NCBI RefSeq assembly: GCF_004366635.1
Contig: NZ_SORN01000001.1
Coordinates: forward strand, 386,435 to 450,434
Length of the DNA: 64,000 nt
Reading direction: 5' to 3'
Origin: Roseinatronobacter bogoriensis DSM 18756
Lineage (GTDB): Bacteria; Pseudomonadota; Alphaproteobacteria; Rhodobacterales; Rhodobacteraceae
Made by a program: the position numbers and the translations under genes
Notes under the pieces: model-generated
Seen by the model: the letters and a program-made list of their open reading frames with translations, nothing else
Told to the model about the DNA's origin: nothing
Databases searched by the model: none
Part shown: positions 40,933-49,263 of the stretch, piece by piece
How positions within the stretch are numbered: position 1 is the first letter of the stretch
How the letters are laid out: each line of letters opens with the position of its first letter

Positions 40933-41466
40933 ATGATTTGCATACGTGAAGAACTGTTGGCCCAACCAGAAAGCCGATCAGCCCGCGGGGATAAATCAAT
41001 GATCTGGATGGATGAAGCGAACGCCGATCTGCGACTGCGCTGCGAGGGAACGCTGTTCTCCGTCCGCGAGGCTTTGCAGCATGTGCACCAGTTTTTGTCT
41101 ATTCAGTGTATGCCCTGTGCGCTGGTTGAAGATGTTGACCTTGTCCTGTCTGAAGCGATGACAAACATCGTGCGGCATAGCTATGGTGATGCAGGCGGTG
41201 TGATCGAATGCGATCTGGTTGTGAAAGGCACCTCGGTCGATTGCCGCATTACCGATACCGGGCGTAGCTTTGACCCTGCGGGCGCAGGCCGCGCCCCGCC
41301 AGAGCCTGCTGATTTGGCGGAAGGGGGCTATGGCTGGTTTCTGATCCACAGCCTTACCAACAAACTCAGCTATACGCGCGAAGGCGGCAGAAATATCCTG
41401 CGCTTTTCGGTGCCTGCCATGCAGGCTATGGCAAAGGATGACGCCGAAGTGCATGTCCTGTCTTGA
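40933..41466 (+). CDS. RsbW/SpoIIAB-like ATP-binding anti-sigma regulatory kinase
   Basis: A 177-residue HATPase_c_2 protein. The N-box is VDLVLSEAMTNIVRHSYGDA, G1 CRITDTGRSFDPAG and G2 EGGYGWFLIHSLTNKLSYTR, followed by GRNILRFSVP. It lacks transmembrane segments. It would phosphorylate the adjacent STAS protein and sequester an unknown partner. The start at 40933 adds about 20 residues beyond the fold; ATG 40999 (MIWMDEA) is an alternative. No sigma factor and no PP2C phosphatase gene is nearby, so the rest of the switch must be encoded elsewhere. Confidence 0.85.
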   Translation: MICIREELLAQPESRSARGDKSMIWMDEANADLRLRCEGTLFSVREALQHVHQFLSIQCMPCALVEDVDLVLSEAMTNIVRHSYGDAGGVIECDLVVKGTSVDCRITDTGRSFDPAGAGRAPPEPADLAEGGYGWFLIHSLTNKLSYTREGGRNILRFSVPAMQAMAKDDAEVHVLS

Positions 41467-42200
41467 AGGTAACGTGTTTGGGCCACTACACGCTTGCGCG
41501 GTGTATCCAAGGCCTTGACCGATAGGTTGCGGCGTCCGCACTTTGCGTTGCCCATTGGGTGCGGAGTGATGGTAAGGGTTTTGCTGGAATACAGACCCGC
41601 TTGTTCCGGTGTCCGGCACCTGTAAAGATATGTCAATGACAGCATCGAGGGGCGTTGCGGACGGTGGCTGGTTTTGACAAGCCGCGCAGTGTCGGGCCGC
41701 GGTGCGACGATCCACGGTCAAATCTGTAGCGCTTTATACTGGCCTAATCCGCGAAAGATCAGATCTTTGCGTTTGGGGCAGCCAAATCGCCGTGCCGTGG
41801 GGGCGGCCCGGCGATGCGCGGCGGCCTTCGGCCTTGATTCCGCGCAACTGACCGTCCGCAAAGTCCGCAAAGCCGACTGTCGCAGCTTTTTGTGCCACTT
41901 TTTGTCAGGCGCACGCCGGTGGCCAGGGCTGGCCTGAGGCACCAAGCGTTTGGGCAATCTCTCGCAGGATATATTCTGGATCTTGCCTGTGGCGGTTTCT
42001 GACCATAGGCGATTCTGGCCCTGTTCAGAATGGACACGGGGGAGAGCGGCACGAAATTCGAGGCACCGAAATCGGCGGTTTTAAACTCTGCTCGCATGGC
42101 CTTGTCCTAGGGTCAGAAGGCGCATTCAGCGCGGATAACGCGCGCCCCCATTGGGGGCAGCGCAGCTTCTTAACCTCTGGTGCGCGGGGTACGCAGGCCC
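41467..42200. other. 734-bp stretch without an intact gene
   Basis: Short frames on both strands (for example plus 41674-41937 and minus 41759-42097) lack ribosome sites and most have Arg-rich, non-protein-like composition. Two tandem copies of TCCGCAAAG lie near 41858-41876. A hairpin GCCCCC-ATT-GGGGGC at 42144-42158 may end acuI transcription, though it lacks a T-run. A possible acyl-CoA synthetase remnant at 41975-42097 is listed separately. The rest looks like decayed sequence. Confidence 0.5.
41975..42097 (-). pseudogene. Possible N-terminal remnant of an acyl-CoA synthetase
   Basis: The minus-strand frame from ATG 42097 reads ADFGASNFVPLSPVSILNRA followed by RIAYGQKP. This resembles the conserved start of AMP-forming acyl-CoA ligases (NFVPLTPxSFLERAxxVYxDKPA). 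After about 35 residues the similarity stops and frame changes appear, and none of the ATP-binding motifs follows. It lies just downstream of acuI, whose acrylyl-CoA substrate would come from such a ligase or lyase route. The match is by eye over a short stretch, so this is tentative. Confidence 0.4.
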
Positions 42201-43193
42201 TCAGGTATTGACATCAACCACCACGCGCCCCTTGACCTGACCTTTCAGAATATCAGCGCCAAGTTGCGGCAGATCAGCGAGTGTCGCGGGCTGGATCATT
42301 GCTTCCAGTTTGTCCATTGGCAGGTCGCGCGCGATGCGTTCCCATGCGCGCAAGCGGTTGTCATAGGGTTGCAGCACCGAGTCGATCCCCAGCAGGTTCA
42401 CACCGCGCAGCAGGAATGGGATGACCGTGGCGGGCAGCGCTGCGCCACCGGCAAGCCCGACTGCCGCCACAGAGGTGCGATATTTCATCTGCCCCAGAAC
42501 GCGTGCCAGCATCGCGCCGCCCACAGCGTCGATACATCCCGCCCATAATTCCGATTCCAAGGGCCGCTTGACGGTTTCATTCAGCATCTCACGCGGCACG
42601 ATCTGGCTGGCCCCAAGGTCGCGCAGATAGCTTTCGGTCTCTGGCCGCCCGGTGACAGCCGCAACCTCGTGCCCAAGCGCGGCCAGCAAGGCCACCGCAA
42701 CCGACCCGACACCGCCTGCCGCGCCGGTGACCAGCACAGGACCGTCCCCGGGGCGTAGGCGGTGTTCTTCAAGCGCCATGACCGCAAGCATCGCGGTAAA
42801 GCCAGCAGTGCCCACCGCCATTGCCTGCCGTGTGCTAAGCCCGTCGGGCAGGGGGACCAGCCAGTCCGCTTTCACACGGGCTTTCTGCGCGTAGCCGCCC
42901 CAATGCACCTCGCCCACGCGCCAGCCGGTCAAAACCACCTTATCGCCGGGTTTATAGCGCGTGTCGTCCGACGCCTCGACCGTACCGGCAAAGTCGATGC
43001 CGGGAACATGCGGGTAATTGCGCACAAGTCCGCCACCGGGGCCGATGCACAGCCCATCCTTGTAATTCACGGTCGAGTACTCCACCGCGACGGTCACATC
43101 ACCTTCCGGCAGTTGATCTTCGGCGATTTGCGTAACAGCGGCATGGGTCTTGCCTTCATCGTTCTTTGTGACCAGCAATGCGTTGAAGCTCAT
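42201..43193 (-). CDS. acuI: Acrylyl-CoA reductase (NADPH), AcuI/YhdH family
   Basis: A 330-residue medium-chain reductase. FNALLVTKNDEGKTHAAV, EYSTVNYKDGLCIGPGGGLV, YPHVPGIDFAGTVEASDD and GWRVGEVHWGGYAQKARVKA are characteristic of AcuI/YhdH. The NADP site is VLVTGAAGGVGSVAVALLAA, and FLLRGVNLLGIDSV is diagnostic. It reduces toxic acrylyl-CoA, formed from DMSP or 3-hydroxypropionate, to propionyl-CoA. ATG 43193 is preceded by AAGGAG; the open frame continues upstream to 43541 but is not protein-like. No dddL, acuR or acuH lies in the window, so it may serve general acrylate detoxification. Confidence 0.9.
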   Translation of the reverse strand: MSFNALLVTKNDEGKTHAAVTQIAEDQLPEGDVTVAVEYSTVNYKDGLCIGPGGGLVRNYPHVPGIDFAGTVEASDDTRYKPGDKVVLTGWRVGEVHWGGYAQKARVKADWLVPLPDGLSTRQAMAVGTAGFTAMLAVMALEEHRLRPGDGPVLVTGAAGGVGSVAVALLAALGHEVAAVTGRPETESYLRDLGASQIVPREMLNETVKRPLESELWAGCIDAVGGAMLARVLGQMKYRTSVAAVGLAGGAALPATVIPFLLRGVNLLGIDSVLQPYDNRLRAWERIARDLPMDKLEAMIQPATLADLPQLGADILKGQVKGRVVVDVNT

Positions 43194-43389
43194 TATTCTC
43201 TCCTTCTTTAGTGGTCTGTGTTCCGGAATTCTGCATGGATAAGTGCGGGACCGGGGCTTTCTGGCATATGCGCGACCAGATCGGTGCCCCACTCTCAAAG
43301 GGTCATACGCTCCATGCCTTCCGCAATCTCGCCCCCCTCGGAAAAGCGGGCGCGCCGCGAACGGCGCGATGGGCACAGAAAGGGCAGGG

Positions 43390-44037
43390 TCACCTGCCGG
43401 GGCCTTTCCAGTCGATCTGACAGATTTCCGCGCTGCGGCCGTCAAAATCCCAGACACGGCCAAAGGCGCGCACGCGGCCCTTGGTGGCGGTTGCGACAGT
43501 GATGTCCGGCCCCATCCAGTATTCGGTATTGGTGACAACAATCTCGCGCTCCGGGTCTGCTCCGCGCACTGGCACCACTTCGCCCTGAATTTTCTTGCCG
43601 ACCATCAGGCGGCGCGTGTCGCCTTCGTTCTCATAGCTGACCGGCGCACGTTCCGCGCCCAGAAACTCGCTGACCAGCATCCCGAACAACCCCGTTGTGC
43701 CGCGTGCTGCGCCCGAGAAGATATTGACCAGCCCCTCATAGGCGGCATCGTCGGCGCGGTCGTCAATGAAGGCCGCCGCCTTCCAGTTGCCGCGCGCCAT
43801 AAGGCCGGGAATTTCCAGCAAAAGCCCGACATTCAGCCCGGACAACTCGTCATCGCCATAATGGCCCGTGTCGATCCGCACACCCGCCCATGCCTGACAA
43901 TAGCCCTCGGTGGGGGCATGTTTGCCCAGACTGACCACGCAGGGGCAAAACACAGTGCAGTTGCAGTTCAGGATCAACTCGCCTTTGATCGCCCAAGGCA
44001 CCGTGCCAATCGCGGGTTTGTCCAGTATGTCGCTCAT
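43390..44037 (-). CDS. DUF1326 domain protein
   Basis: A 215-residue cytoplasmic protein of unknown function. Near the N-terminus GELILNCNCTVFCPCVVSLG carries four clustered cysteines (CNC...CPC), a strong metal-binding candidate; a fifth Cys lies in EGYCQAWAG. NVGLLLEIPGLMARGNWKAA and TNTEYWMGPDITVATATKGR are family-like stretches. ATG 44037 is preferred because GGGAGG then sits six bases upstream and the start overlaps the DUF2182 stop (ATGA). The two proteins are usually found together and probably form one functional unit. No activity is known to me. Confidence 0.85.
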   Translation of the reverse strand: MSDILDKPAIGTVPWAIKGELILNCNCTVFCPCVVSLGKHAPTEGYCQAWAGVRIDTGHYGDDELSGLNVGLLLEIPGLMARGNWKAAAFIDDRADDAAYEGLVNIFSGAARGTTGLFGMLVSEFLGAERAPVSYENEGDTRRLMVGKKIQGEVVPVRGADPEREIVVTNTEYWMGPDITVATATKGRVRAFGRVWDFDGRSAEICQIDWKGPGR

Positions 44038-44810
44038 GTCCATCCTCCCAGTTCAAAAAACACGACTGCCGCGCTAGATACGATCAGCAGATAACCCAAC
44101 GGGCGTGTCAGAATCGCCCCGATTGCGGGCAGCTTTTCCAATGTCATCAGCACCATGGCGCCCCCCATCCACAGCAGGTTCATTGTTCCGCCAATAAAGG
44201 CCAGCGCCATCAATGCCCAGCAACAGCCAAGGCAGGCCGCCCCCAGCCGCAGCCCCATACGCCACGGTCCTTCATTCCAATGCTGGATGAAAAATGTCAG
44301 CGGACGGCGACATTTCGACAGGCAGGCGTCCTTGAGGGTCGAGAACTGGTAAAGACCGGCCCCTGCAAGCAGCAATGCTGTCAGCCAGATGTTCACGCTT
44401 TCGCCCAAGGGGTTCAGTAATCCACCCCCCGTCAAGGCAAGCTGTGCGCCCGTTGCCAGCACCGCAAACCCCAGCCAAACCAGAATATACCCGCCAAGCA
44501 GCAGCCCGAAGCCTTGCGCATTCGCGCTTTGCACCAGATCGTCCCATGTGGCGAGCGCCGGAAGTGCTGTGGGGGCCATCATTGCCGCAGACATGAGTGC
44601 CCACATCAGCAAGATGTTGGGCGCGCCAGCAAGGCCGGGTTCAATACGGCACAACGCCTCCCAGAACTCTGCCCCATATAGGTTTGCAGCGGCAATCAGG
44701 TCTGGCGGCAGTTGCATGGCATATAGCAGCGACCAAGCCAGAATAACAGCCCCGTAAAACCCCAGCCAATGCGGCGCTCGGAGTTTGCGCAGACCGGATG
44801 CAAGCTGCAT
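44034..44810 (-). CDS. DUF2182 predicted metal-binding membrane protein
   Basis: A 258-residue membrane protein with about six helices. Signature regions are ILLMWALMSAAMMAPTALPA (a Met-rich helix), GLYQFSTLKDACLSKCRRPL (Cys pair), GLRLGAACLGCCWALMALAF (Cys cluster) and GGTMNLLWMGGAMVL. Met and Cys residues inside helices suggest a soft metal such as copper, which is inference. ATG 44810 follows AAGGCAGG; upstream in-frame codons to 44891 run through the operator. It is coupled to DUF1326 and divergent from a GntR regulator. Confidence 0.85.
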   Translation of the reverse strand: MQLASGLRKLRAPHWLGFYGAVILAWSLLYAMQLPPDLIAAANLYGAEFWEALCRIEPGLAGAPNILLMWALMSAAMMAPTALPALATWDDLVQSANAQGFGLLLGGYILVWLGFAVLATGAQLALTGGGLLNPLGESVNIWLTALLLAGAGLYQFSTLKDACLSKCRRPLTFFIQHWNEGPWRMGLRLGAACLGCCWALMALAFIGGTMNLLWMGGAMVLMTLEKLPAIGAILTRPLGYLLIVSSAAVVFFELGGWT

Positions 44811-44873
44811 GAAAACCTGCCTTCTTGGAAACTGGCGTGACGGGTCTGGGGTTGGCTGGGTGGCACAAGTCTT

Positions 44874-44888
44874 ATATGTCAGACATAT
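44874..44888. promoter_or_regulatory. Perfect 15-bp palindrome, likely FCD-GntR operator
   Basis: ATATGTC-A-GACATAT is a perfect inverted repeat in the 129-bp gap between the divergent DUF2182 and GntR genes. Its core, TGTC-N-GACA, is close to the TGGTC-N-GACCA type of site bound by FadR/PdhR-like FCD regulators. Placement 63 bp before DUF2182 and 51 bp before the regulator fits joint control of both. Binding is inferred from family knowledge. Confidence 0.65.
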
Positions 44889-44939
44889 CAAGGCACATAT
44901 GGTCTGGCAAACACTAATTGTCTTACATTTGCCGGGGGC

Positions 44940-45680
44940 ATGAATTTGAAAACTGATCTGGACAGCGCGCGCGACTATTCCCAGCAGATCGCGCAGACCA
45001 TCCGTGATGCGATTATAGCTGGCGACTTGCCTGTTGACGGGCGCTTGCCCTCAGAGGGGGATCTTGCTGCGCGATTTGGCGTGTCGCGCCCTACAGTGCG
45101 CGAGGCATTGAAAAGGCTGGCCGCCCAAAACCTGATCCGCACCCAGCGTGGTGCGACGGGTGGGGCCTTTGTAAACCGGCTGAATTTCGAACAGGCCCAA
45201 GAACATATGGTCACGATGGCCACGCTTTTGCTGTCCATGAATAGGGTTGATTTCGAAACCGCTGTTGAAGCGCGGTTTTCCCTGGAGCGGACCTGTCTGC
45301 CCCTAGCCTGCACCCGGCGCGGCCCCGAACATCTGGCGCGTTTGCGGTCTGAAATCGCGCGTCAAGCCATTGACGGGCTGACGGATGAGGGGTTTTGCGC
45401 GTCAGATGTGGCGTTTCATCGGGCGCTGGTGGATGCGGCGGATAATCCGGTCTTGTCTTGGCATCTGGCGGGCGCAGTGGAGGCGATGCAACCGCTGATG
45501 AACATGATTACATATACCGCAAGATCGCGCGCGCAGATCATCGCGTTGCATAGCGCGCTGGCCTGTGCACTGGAAGACAGGGATTTGGCCGCAGCCAATG
45601 CGGCGATGGATGAACTGAATGCCTACACATTAGAGTTGGGCAGTGAAATCCGAACGCGGCGTGATCGGAATAGAAGTTGA
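44940..45680 (+). CDS. FCD-type GntR regulator (FadR/PdhR-like)
   Basis: A 246-residue regulator. The winged helix reads LPSEGDLAARFGVSRPTVRE followed by ALKRLAAQNLIRTQRGATGG, with the wing glycine-rich loop. The FCD domain has VEARFSLERTCLPLACTRRG and ASDVAFHRALVDAADNPVLS, in which the FH and later helices carry expected metal/carboxylate-binding residues. It is divergent from DUF2182-DUF1326, with a palindromic site between. It most likely represses itself and that pair in response to a small carboxylate. The ligand is unknown. Confidence 0.88.
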   Translation: MNLKTDLDSARDYSQQIAQTIRDAIIAGDLPVDGRLPSEGDLAARFGVSRPTVREALKRLAAQNLIRTQRGATGGAFVNRLNFEQAQEHMVTMATLLLSMNRVDFETAVEARFSLERTCLPLACTRRGPEHLARLRSEIARQAIDGLTDEGFCASDVAFHRALVDAADNPVLSWHLAGAVEAMQPLMNMITYTARSRAQIIALHSALACALEDRDLAAANAAMDELNAYTLELGSEIRTRRDRNRS

Positions 45681-45821
45681 AAAACCTGTGCCTGGGTCCG
45701 CGCTGGTCAATTCAGGCAGCAACTTAGCTCGGCGCGAAATGTCCCATTCGGGCGTGGCGGATTGAACCTGTGAAGGATCGGGCTTAGTCTTGCCCTTACT
45801 ATCACATACAAGGCGTGCAGC

Positions 45822-47828
45822 ATGACCAATCCGCTACTTTCCCCGTGGCAAACACCTTTTGAACTGCCCCCGTTCGCTTTACTGACGGACGAAGATTTTG
45901 CGCCTGCTTTCGATGCCGCGATGGAGGCAGGTCGCAAGGCCTATGCGGCGATTGCCAATAACCCCGAACCGCCCAGTTTTGCCAATACGATAGAGGCGAT
46001 GGAGCAGGCCGATGATCTGTTGGACCGCGTGGCAGGGGTGTTCTTCAATCTTTCAGGCAGCGACTCAAATCCCGCGCGTGAGGAATTGCAGCGCGACCTG
46101 TCGCCAAAGCTGTCGGCGTATTCGTCAGAAATCGTCAATAACCGTGCCTTGTTTGACCGGATCGAAACCCTGTGGTCCGCGCGCGACAGCCTTGATCTGA
46201 CCGACGAACAGGCGCGCGTGCTGATGCTGTACCGGCGTATGTTCGTGCGGGCAGGGGCCGCCTTGGAAGGTGAAAACGCCACGCGCCTGACCGAGGTGAA
46301 ATCGCGTCTTGCCACTCTGGGCACGCAGTTCACCCAAAATCTGCTGGCCGATGAGCGTGACTGGATGATGCCGCTCGACGATCTGTCGGGCCTGCCGGAT
46401 TTCGTGATTGCCAGCGCAAGGGCCGCGGCACAGGAGCGCGGGCGCGAAGGGCATGTTGTGACATTGAACCGCTCTCTCATTGTGCCATTCCTGCAATTCT
46501 CAACCCGGCGCGATTTGCGCGAGAGAGCCTATGAAGCGTGGACAGCACGCGGTGCAAATGGCGGCAAGACCGACAATCGCGCAATTGCTGCTGAAGTGCT
46601 GGCCCTGCGCGCGGAACGCGCCAGCCTTTTGGGGTATACGAATTTCGCAAGCTACAAGCTGGAAACCGAAATGGCAGGTAACCCTGACGCAGTGCGCGAT
46701 TTGCTGATGCAGGTCTGGGAACCGGCACGCGCCAAGGCCCTTGCGGATGCGCAAAAGCTGGAAGCGATGCTGCACGCAGATGGGCAAACAGGCCCGTTGG
46801 AGCCGTGGGACTGGCGTTTCTATGCAGACAAGCTGCGCCGCGCGGAACATGATCTGGATGAAACCGCGCTAAAACCCTACCTGTCGCTTGAGGCGATGAT
46901 CGCAGCCGCGTTTGACTGCGCGCATCGTCTGTTCGGGCTGGAATTCCGCGCGCTGGATGTGCCGCTCTATCACCCTGACGCCCGCGCATGGGAGGTCACG
47001 CGCGACGGTCGCCATATGGCAGTGTTCATCGGCGATTATTTTGCGCGGTCGTCCAAGCGGTCGGGGGCGTGGTGCTCGACCATGCGCAGCCAACGCAAAC
47101 TTGGCGGAGAGGTGCGGCCCATCGTGGTGAATATCTGCAACTTCGCCAAGGGCGATCCGGCATTGCTGTCCTATGATGACGCGCGCACCCTGTTTCACGA
47201 ATTTGGCCATGCGCTGCACCAGATGCTGTCAGATGTGACTTATGGGTTGATTTCCGGCACCTCAGTCGCGCGTGATTTCGTCGAATTGCCCAGCCAGCTT
47301 TATGAACATTGGCTGGAAGTGCCCGAAGTGCTCAGCACACATGCGCGCCATGTCGAAACAGGCGAGGCCATGCCGCAGGATATGCTTGATCGTCTGCTTG
47401 CTGCGCAAAATTTCGATCAGGGTTTTGCAACGGTGGAATACGTGGCCTCGGCACTGGTGGACCTTGAATTGCACGATGGTCCGCCCCCCGGCGACCCGAT
47501 GCAAAAACAGGCACAAGTTCTGGATGAGTTGGGCATGCCGCGCGCAATCCGAATGCGCCATGCAACGCCCCATTTCGCGCATGTCTTCTCGGGTGATGGG
47601 TATTCCAGCGGGTATTACAGTTACATGTGGTCCGAAGTTATGGATGCCGACGCTTTCGAGGCGTTTCGTGAAGCAGGTGACGCGTTTGACCCGGCGACCG
47701 CAAGCAGGCTGGAGGAGTTCATTCTGTCTGCTGGCGGGAGTGATGAAGCCGAGCGCCTTTATACAGCGTTTCGCGGGCGGATGCCGGGGGTAGAGGCATT
47801 GCTCAAGGGGCGCGGGTTGGCGGCTTGA
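45822..47828 (+). CDS. M3 family peptidase, peptidyl-dipeptidase Dcp-like
   Basis: A 668-residue zinc metallopeptidase. The HExxH motif lies in ARTLFHEFGHALHQMLSDVT; the third ligand Glu is in SVARDFVELPSQLYEHWLEV. The sequence GTSVARDFVELPSQ is nearer to Dcp than to oligopeptidase A. HVFSGDGYSSGYYSYMWSEV, close to the substrate-binding tyrosines, is conserved. The N-terminal helical region (TNPLLSPWQTPFELPPFALL) is intact. There is no signal peptide, so it acts on cytoplasmic peptides, removing dipeptides from C-termini. A terminator follows directly. Confidence 0.92.
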   Translation: MTNPLLSPWQTPFELPPFALLTDEDFAPAFDAAMEAGRKAYAAIANNPEPPSFANTIEAMEQADDLLDRVAGVFFNLSGSDSNPAREELQRDLSPKLSAYSSEIVNNRALFDRIETLWSARDSLDLTDEQARVLMLYRRMFVRAGAALEGENATRLTEVKSRLATLGTQFTQNLLADERDWMMPLDDLSGLPDFVIASARAAAQERGREGHVVTLNRSLIVPFLQFSTRRDLRERAYEAWTARGANGGKTDNRAIAAEVLALRAERASLLGYTNFASYKLETEMAGNPDAVRDLLMQVWEPARAKALADAQKLEAMLHADGQTGPLEPWDWRFYADKLRRAEHDLDETALKPYLSLEAMIAAAFDCAHRLFGLEFRALDVPLYHPDARAWEVTRDGRHMAVFIGDYFARSSKRSGAWCSTMRSQRKLGGEVRPIVVNICNFAKGDPALLSYDDARTLFHEFGHALHQMLSDVTYGLISGTSVARDFVELPSQLYEHWLEVPEVLSTHARHVETGEAMPQDMLDRLLAAQNFDQGFATVEYVASALVDLELHDGPPPGDPMQKQAQVLDELGMPRAIRMRHATPHFAHVFSGDGYSSGYYSYMWSEVMDADAFEAFREAGDAFDPATASRLEEFILSAGGSDEAERLYTAFRGRMPGVEALLKGRGLAA

Positions 47829-47833
47829 AAGAA

Positions 47834-47861
47834 AGGGCCGGGGAAAACCCGGCCCTGTTTT
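47834..47861 (+). terminator. Terminator after the M3 peptidase gene
   Basis: AGGGCCGGG (47834-47842) pairs with CCCGGCCCT (47848-47856) around five bases, followed by GTTTTG. It begins five bases after the peptidase stop and lies in the gap between convergent genes. Confidence 0.8.
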
Positions 47862-47879
47862 GATTTGCTCTCAATGTGC

Positions 47880-49001
47880 TTAGATCGTGTAGCGCAACAC
47901 GGCGGCAAGTTCCGCTTCTTGCGGAATGTCGGCGCGGCGCACGGCGATGACCTTGCCGCCATTGGCAATCACACGGCCCGCAATCTCGTCGACAACACCG
48001 TAGCTGACAGCGCTTTCCGACTTGTCGATTGTGATCTCGCCCGTCTCTTCATCCACCAGACCAGGAACAACGCTGTCCATATCTACCAGCAATGTATCGA
48101 CTGCACCAAAGGTTGCAGCGCGTGCAATGCGTGCGATCTGTGTGGTGGCACGCCCCTCGTTCTCGCGGGCGGAATACAGCGTCGCAAAATCGGCGATAGA
48201 GGCCGCGTTGATGCCGTCCATGATCTCGCGTGCCTGCGCGCCCAATTCATGCGCCGGAATGCGCACCGGACTGGTGTTGATGGCCGCCTCGGCCAGATGC
48301 GGGTAGCTGTTGATTGAACGGTACATCGACAGCAACGGGTCGGTGGCCGCGATGATCAGCGGCTCTTCCCGGCCCGACAGCAGGCCGCGCAGCGCAGAGT
48401 CGATCTGGCGGCAATACTGGCGCAGATGGTGCTTCTGCCCTTCGCCGCCGCCCTGACGACCCGAATAGCTGCGCGAATTGACATTTGCAGTGCCCGCCAC
48501 AGATGCGGCATCTTTGGGCAGGTTGGGCACGCGCAGTTCCTGTGCGGGCTGGTCGCCCAGGAGCTCGATCACGCGCAACTCATTTTCGGCAAGTGCCAGC
48601 ACAAAAGCGTGTTGTGGCATGGATACGGCGCGCAACAGCGGTTTAAGGTGAAAGCGGTCCGAAACCTGCACTGTTTCGTTCAGGTGGTTTGGCAGGCGAA
48701 AGCTGCGCAGGCTGTCGGGTGTGATGAACAGCGCCAGTGAATTGGCCTGCACGCGCCAGAAATCATCATCATCCAGCAGGTCATGCAACTGTTCTTCAAT
48801 CGGCCAGATGGTCCGCTTGGCAACGCCGACCTCTTCTAGCTGGGCAACGGCGTCATTCGTCAATTGTTTCAGGCGGGTACGGGCCGCGTCGATATGCTGC
48901 GTTTCCGGTGTGGTCTTGAGGTAGATGCTGATCAACGCCTCGCCGCGGGCGGCAACAAGCTTGCTGATCTCGGATTGGGTGGGGATGTCGACATATAGCA
49001 T
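47880..49001 (-). CDS. Uncharacterised baeRF-type (eRF1-like) protein
   Basis: A 373-residue soluble protein. The N-terminal part (LVAARGEALISIYLKTTPET followed by QHIDAARTRLKQL) and the middle AFVLALAENELRVIELLGD resemble bacterial release-factor-like (baeRF, eRF1-type) proteins. The last third, GAVDTLLVDMDSVVPGL with a final VIAVRRADIPQEAELAAVLR, matches their C-terminal L7Ae-like domain. baeRF proteins are proposed to act on ribosomes or stalled peptidyl-tRNA, but none in this branch is characterised to my knowledge. ATG 49001 has AGGAG ten bases upstream; 12 more codons are open. It is divergent from dnaK, which suggests a stress link. Confidence 0.6.
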   Translation of the reverse strand: MLYVDIPTQSEISKLVAARGEALISIYLKTTPETQHIDAARTRLKQLTNDAVAQLEEVGVAKRTIWPIEEQLHDLLDDDDFWRVQANSLALFITPDSLRSFRLPNHLNETVQVSDRFHLKPLLRAVSMPQHAFVLALAENELRVIELLGDQPAQELRVPNLPKDAASVAGTANVNSRSYSGRQGGGEGQKHHLRQYCRQIDSALRGLLSGREEPLIIAATDPLLSMYRSINSYPHLAEAAINTSPVRIPAHELGAQAREIMDGINAASIADFATLYSARENEGRATTQIARIARAATFGAVDTLLVDMDSVVPGLVDEETGEITIDKSESAVSYGVVDEIAGRVIANGGKVIAVRRADIPQEAELAAVLRYTI

Positions 49002-49132
49002 TTGCTTGCTACTCCTGATAAAAACCTTTCGGGTCACATGCCATGTTCCTTACCCAGCCGCAAGTTGACTGGCGCGCTTGCCAGCCAGAGAAGAAAATTC
49101 GCGCCTGAGTGAATTTCACGACCCTGTGACGG

Positions 49133-49160
49133 TTGCAGCCCTCAAACCCCCTTCCTATAT
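49133..49160 (+). promoter_or_regulatory. Candidate dnaK promoter
   Basis: TTGCAG at 49133-49138 and CTATAT at 49155-49160 are separated by 16 bp, about 100 bp before the dnaK start. TTG followed by CTATAT at this spacing fits both housekeeping and RpoH-type promoters of Rhodobacteraceae, as expected for a heat-shock gene. This is a by-eye match only. Confidence 0.45.
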
Positions 49161-49263
49161 ACGCGCCAAGATACCCCGCTTGGGGTTTGTTTCAGAACAG
49201 ATGGGCCGGGGCCTGACAGGACCAGCCCGCTGCCACATCGCTTGAGAGAGAGGATGCACGAAA

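Noticed and set aside
41674..41937. 87-residue plus-strand open frame in the gene-poor stretch
   Set aside because: Arg-rich, no ribosome site, no family resemblance, overlaps the possible ligase remnant on the other strand. I treat it as non-coding.
43194..43541. N-terminal extension of acuI (open frame reaches 43541)
   Set aside because: The extension is Arg/Pro-rich and lacks similarity to the family; the ATG at 43193 has a strong AAGGAG and gives the normal AcuI length.
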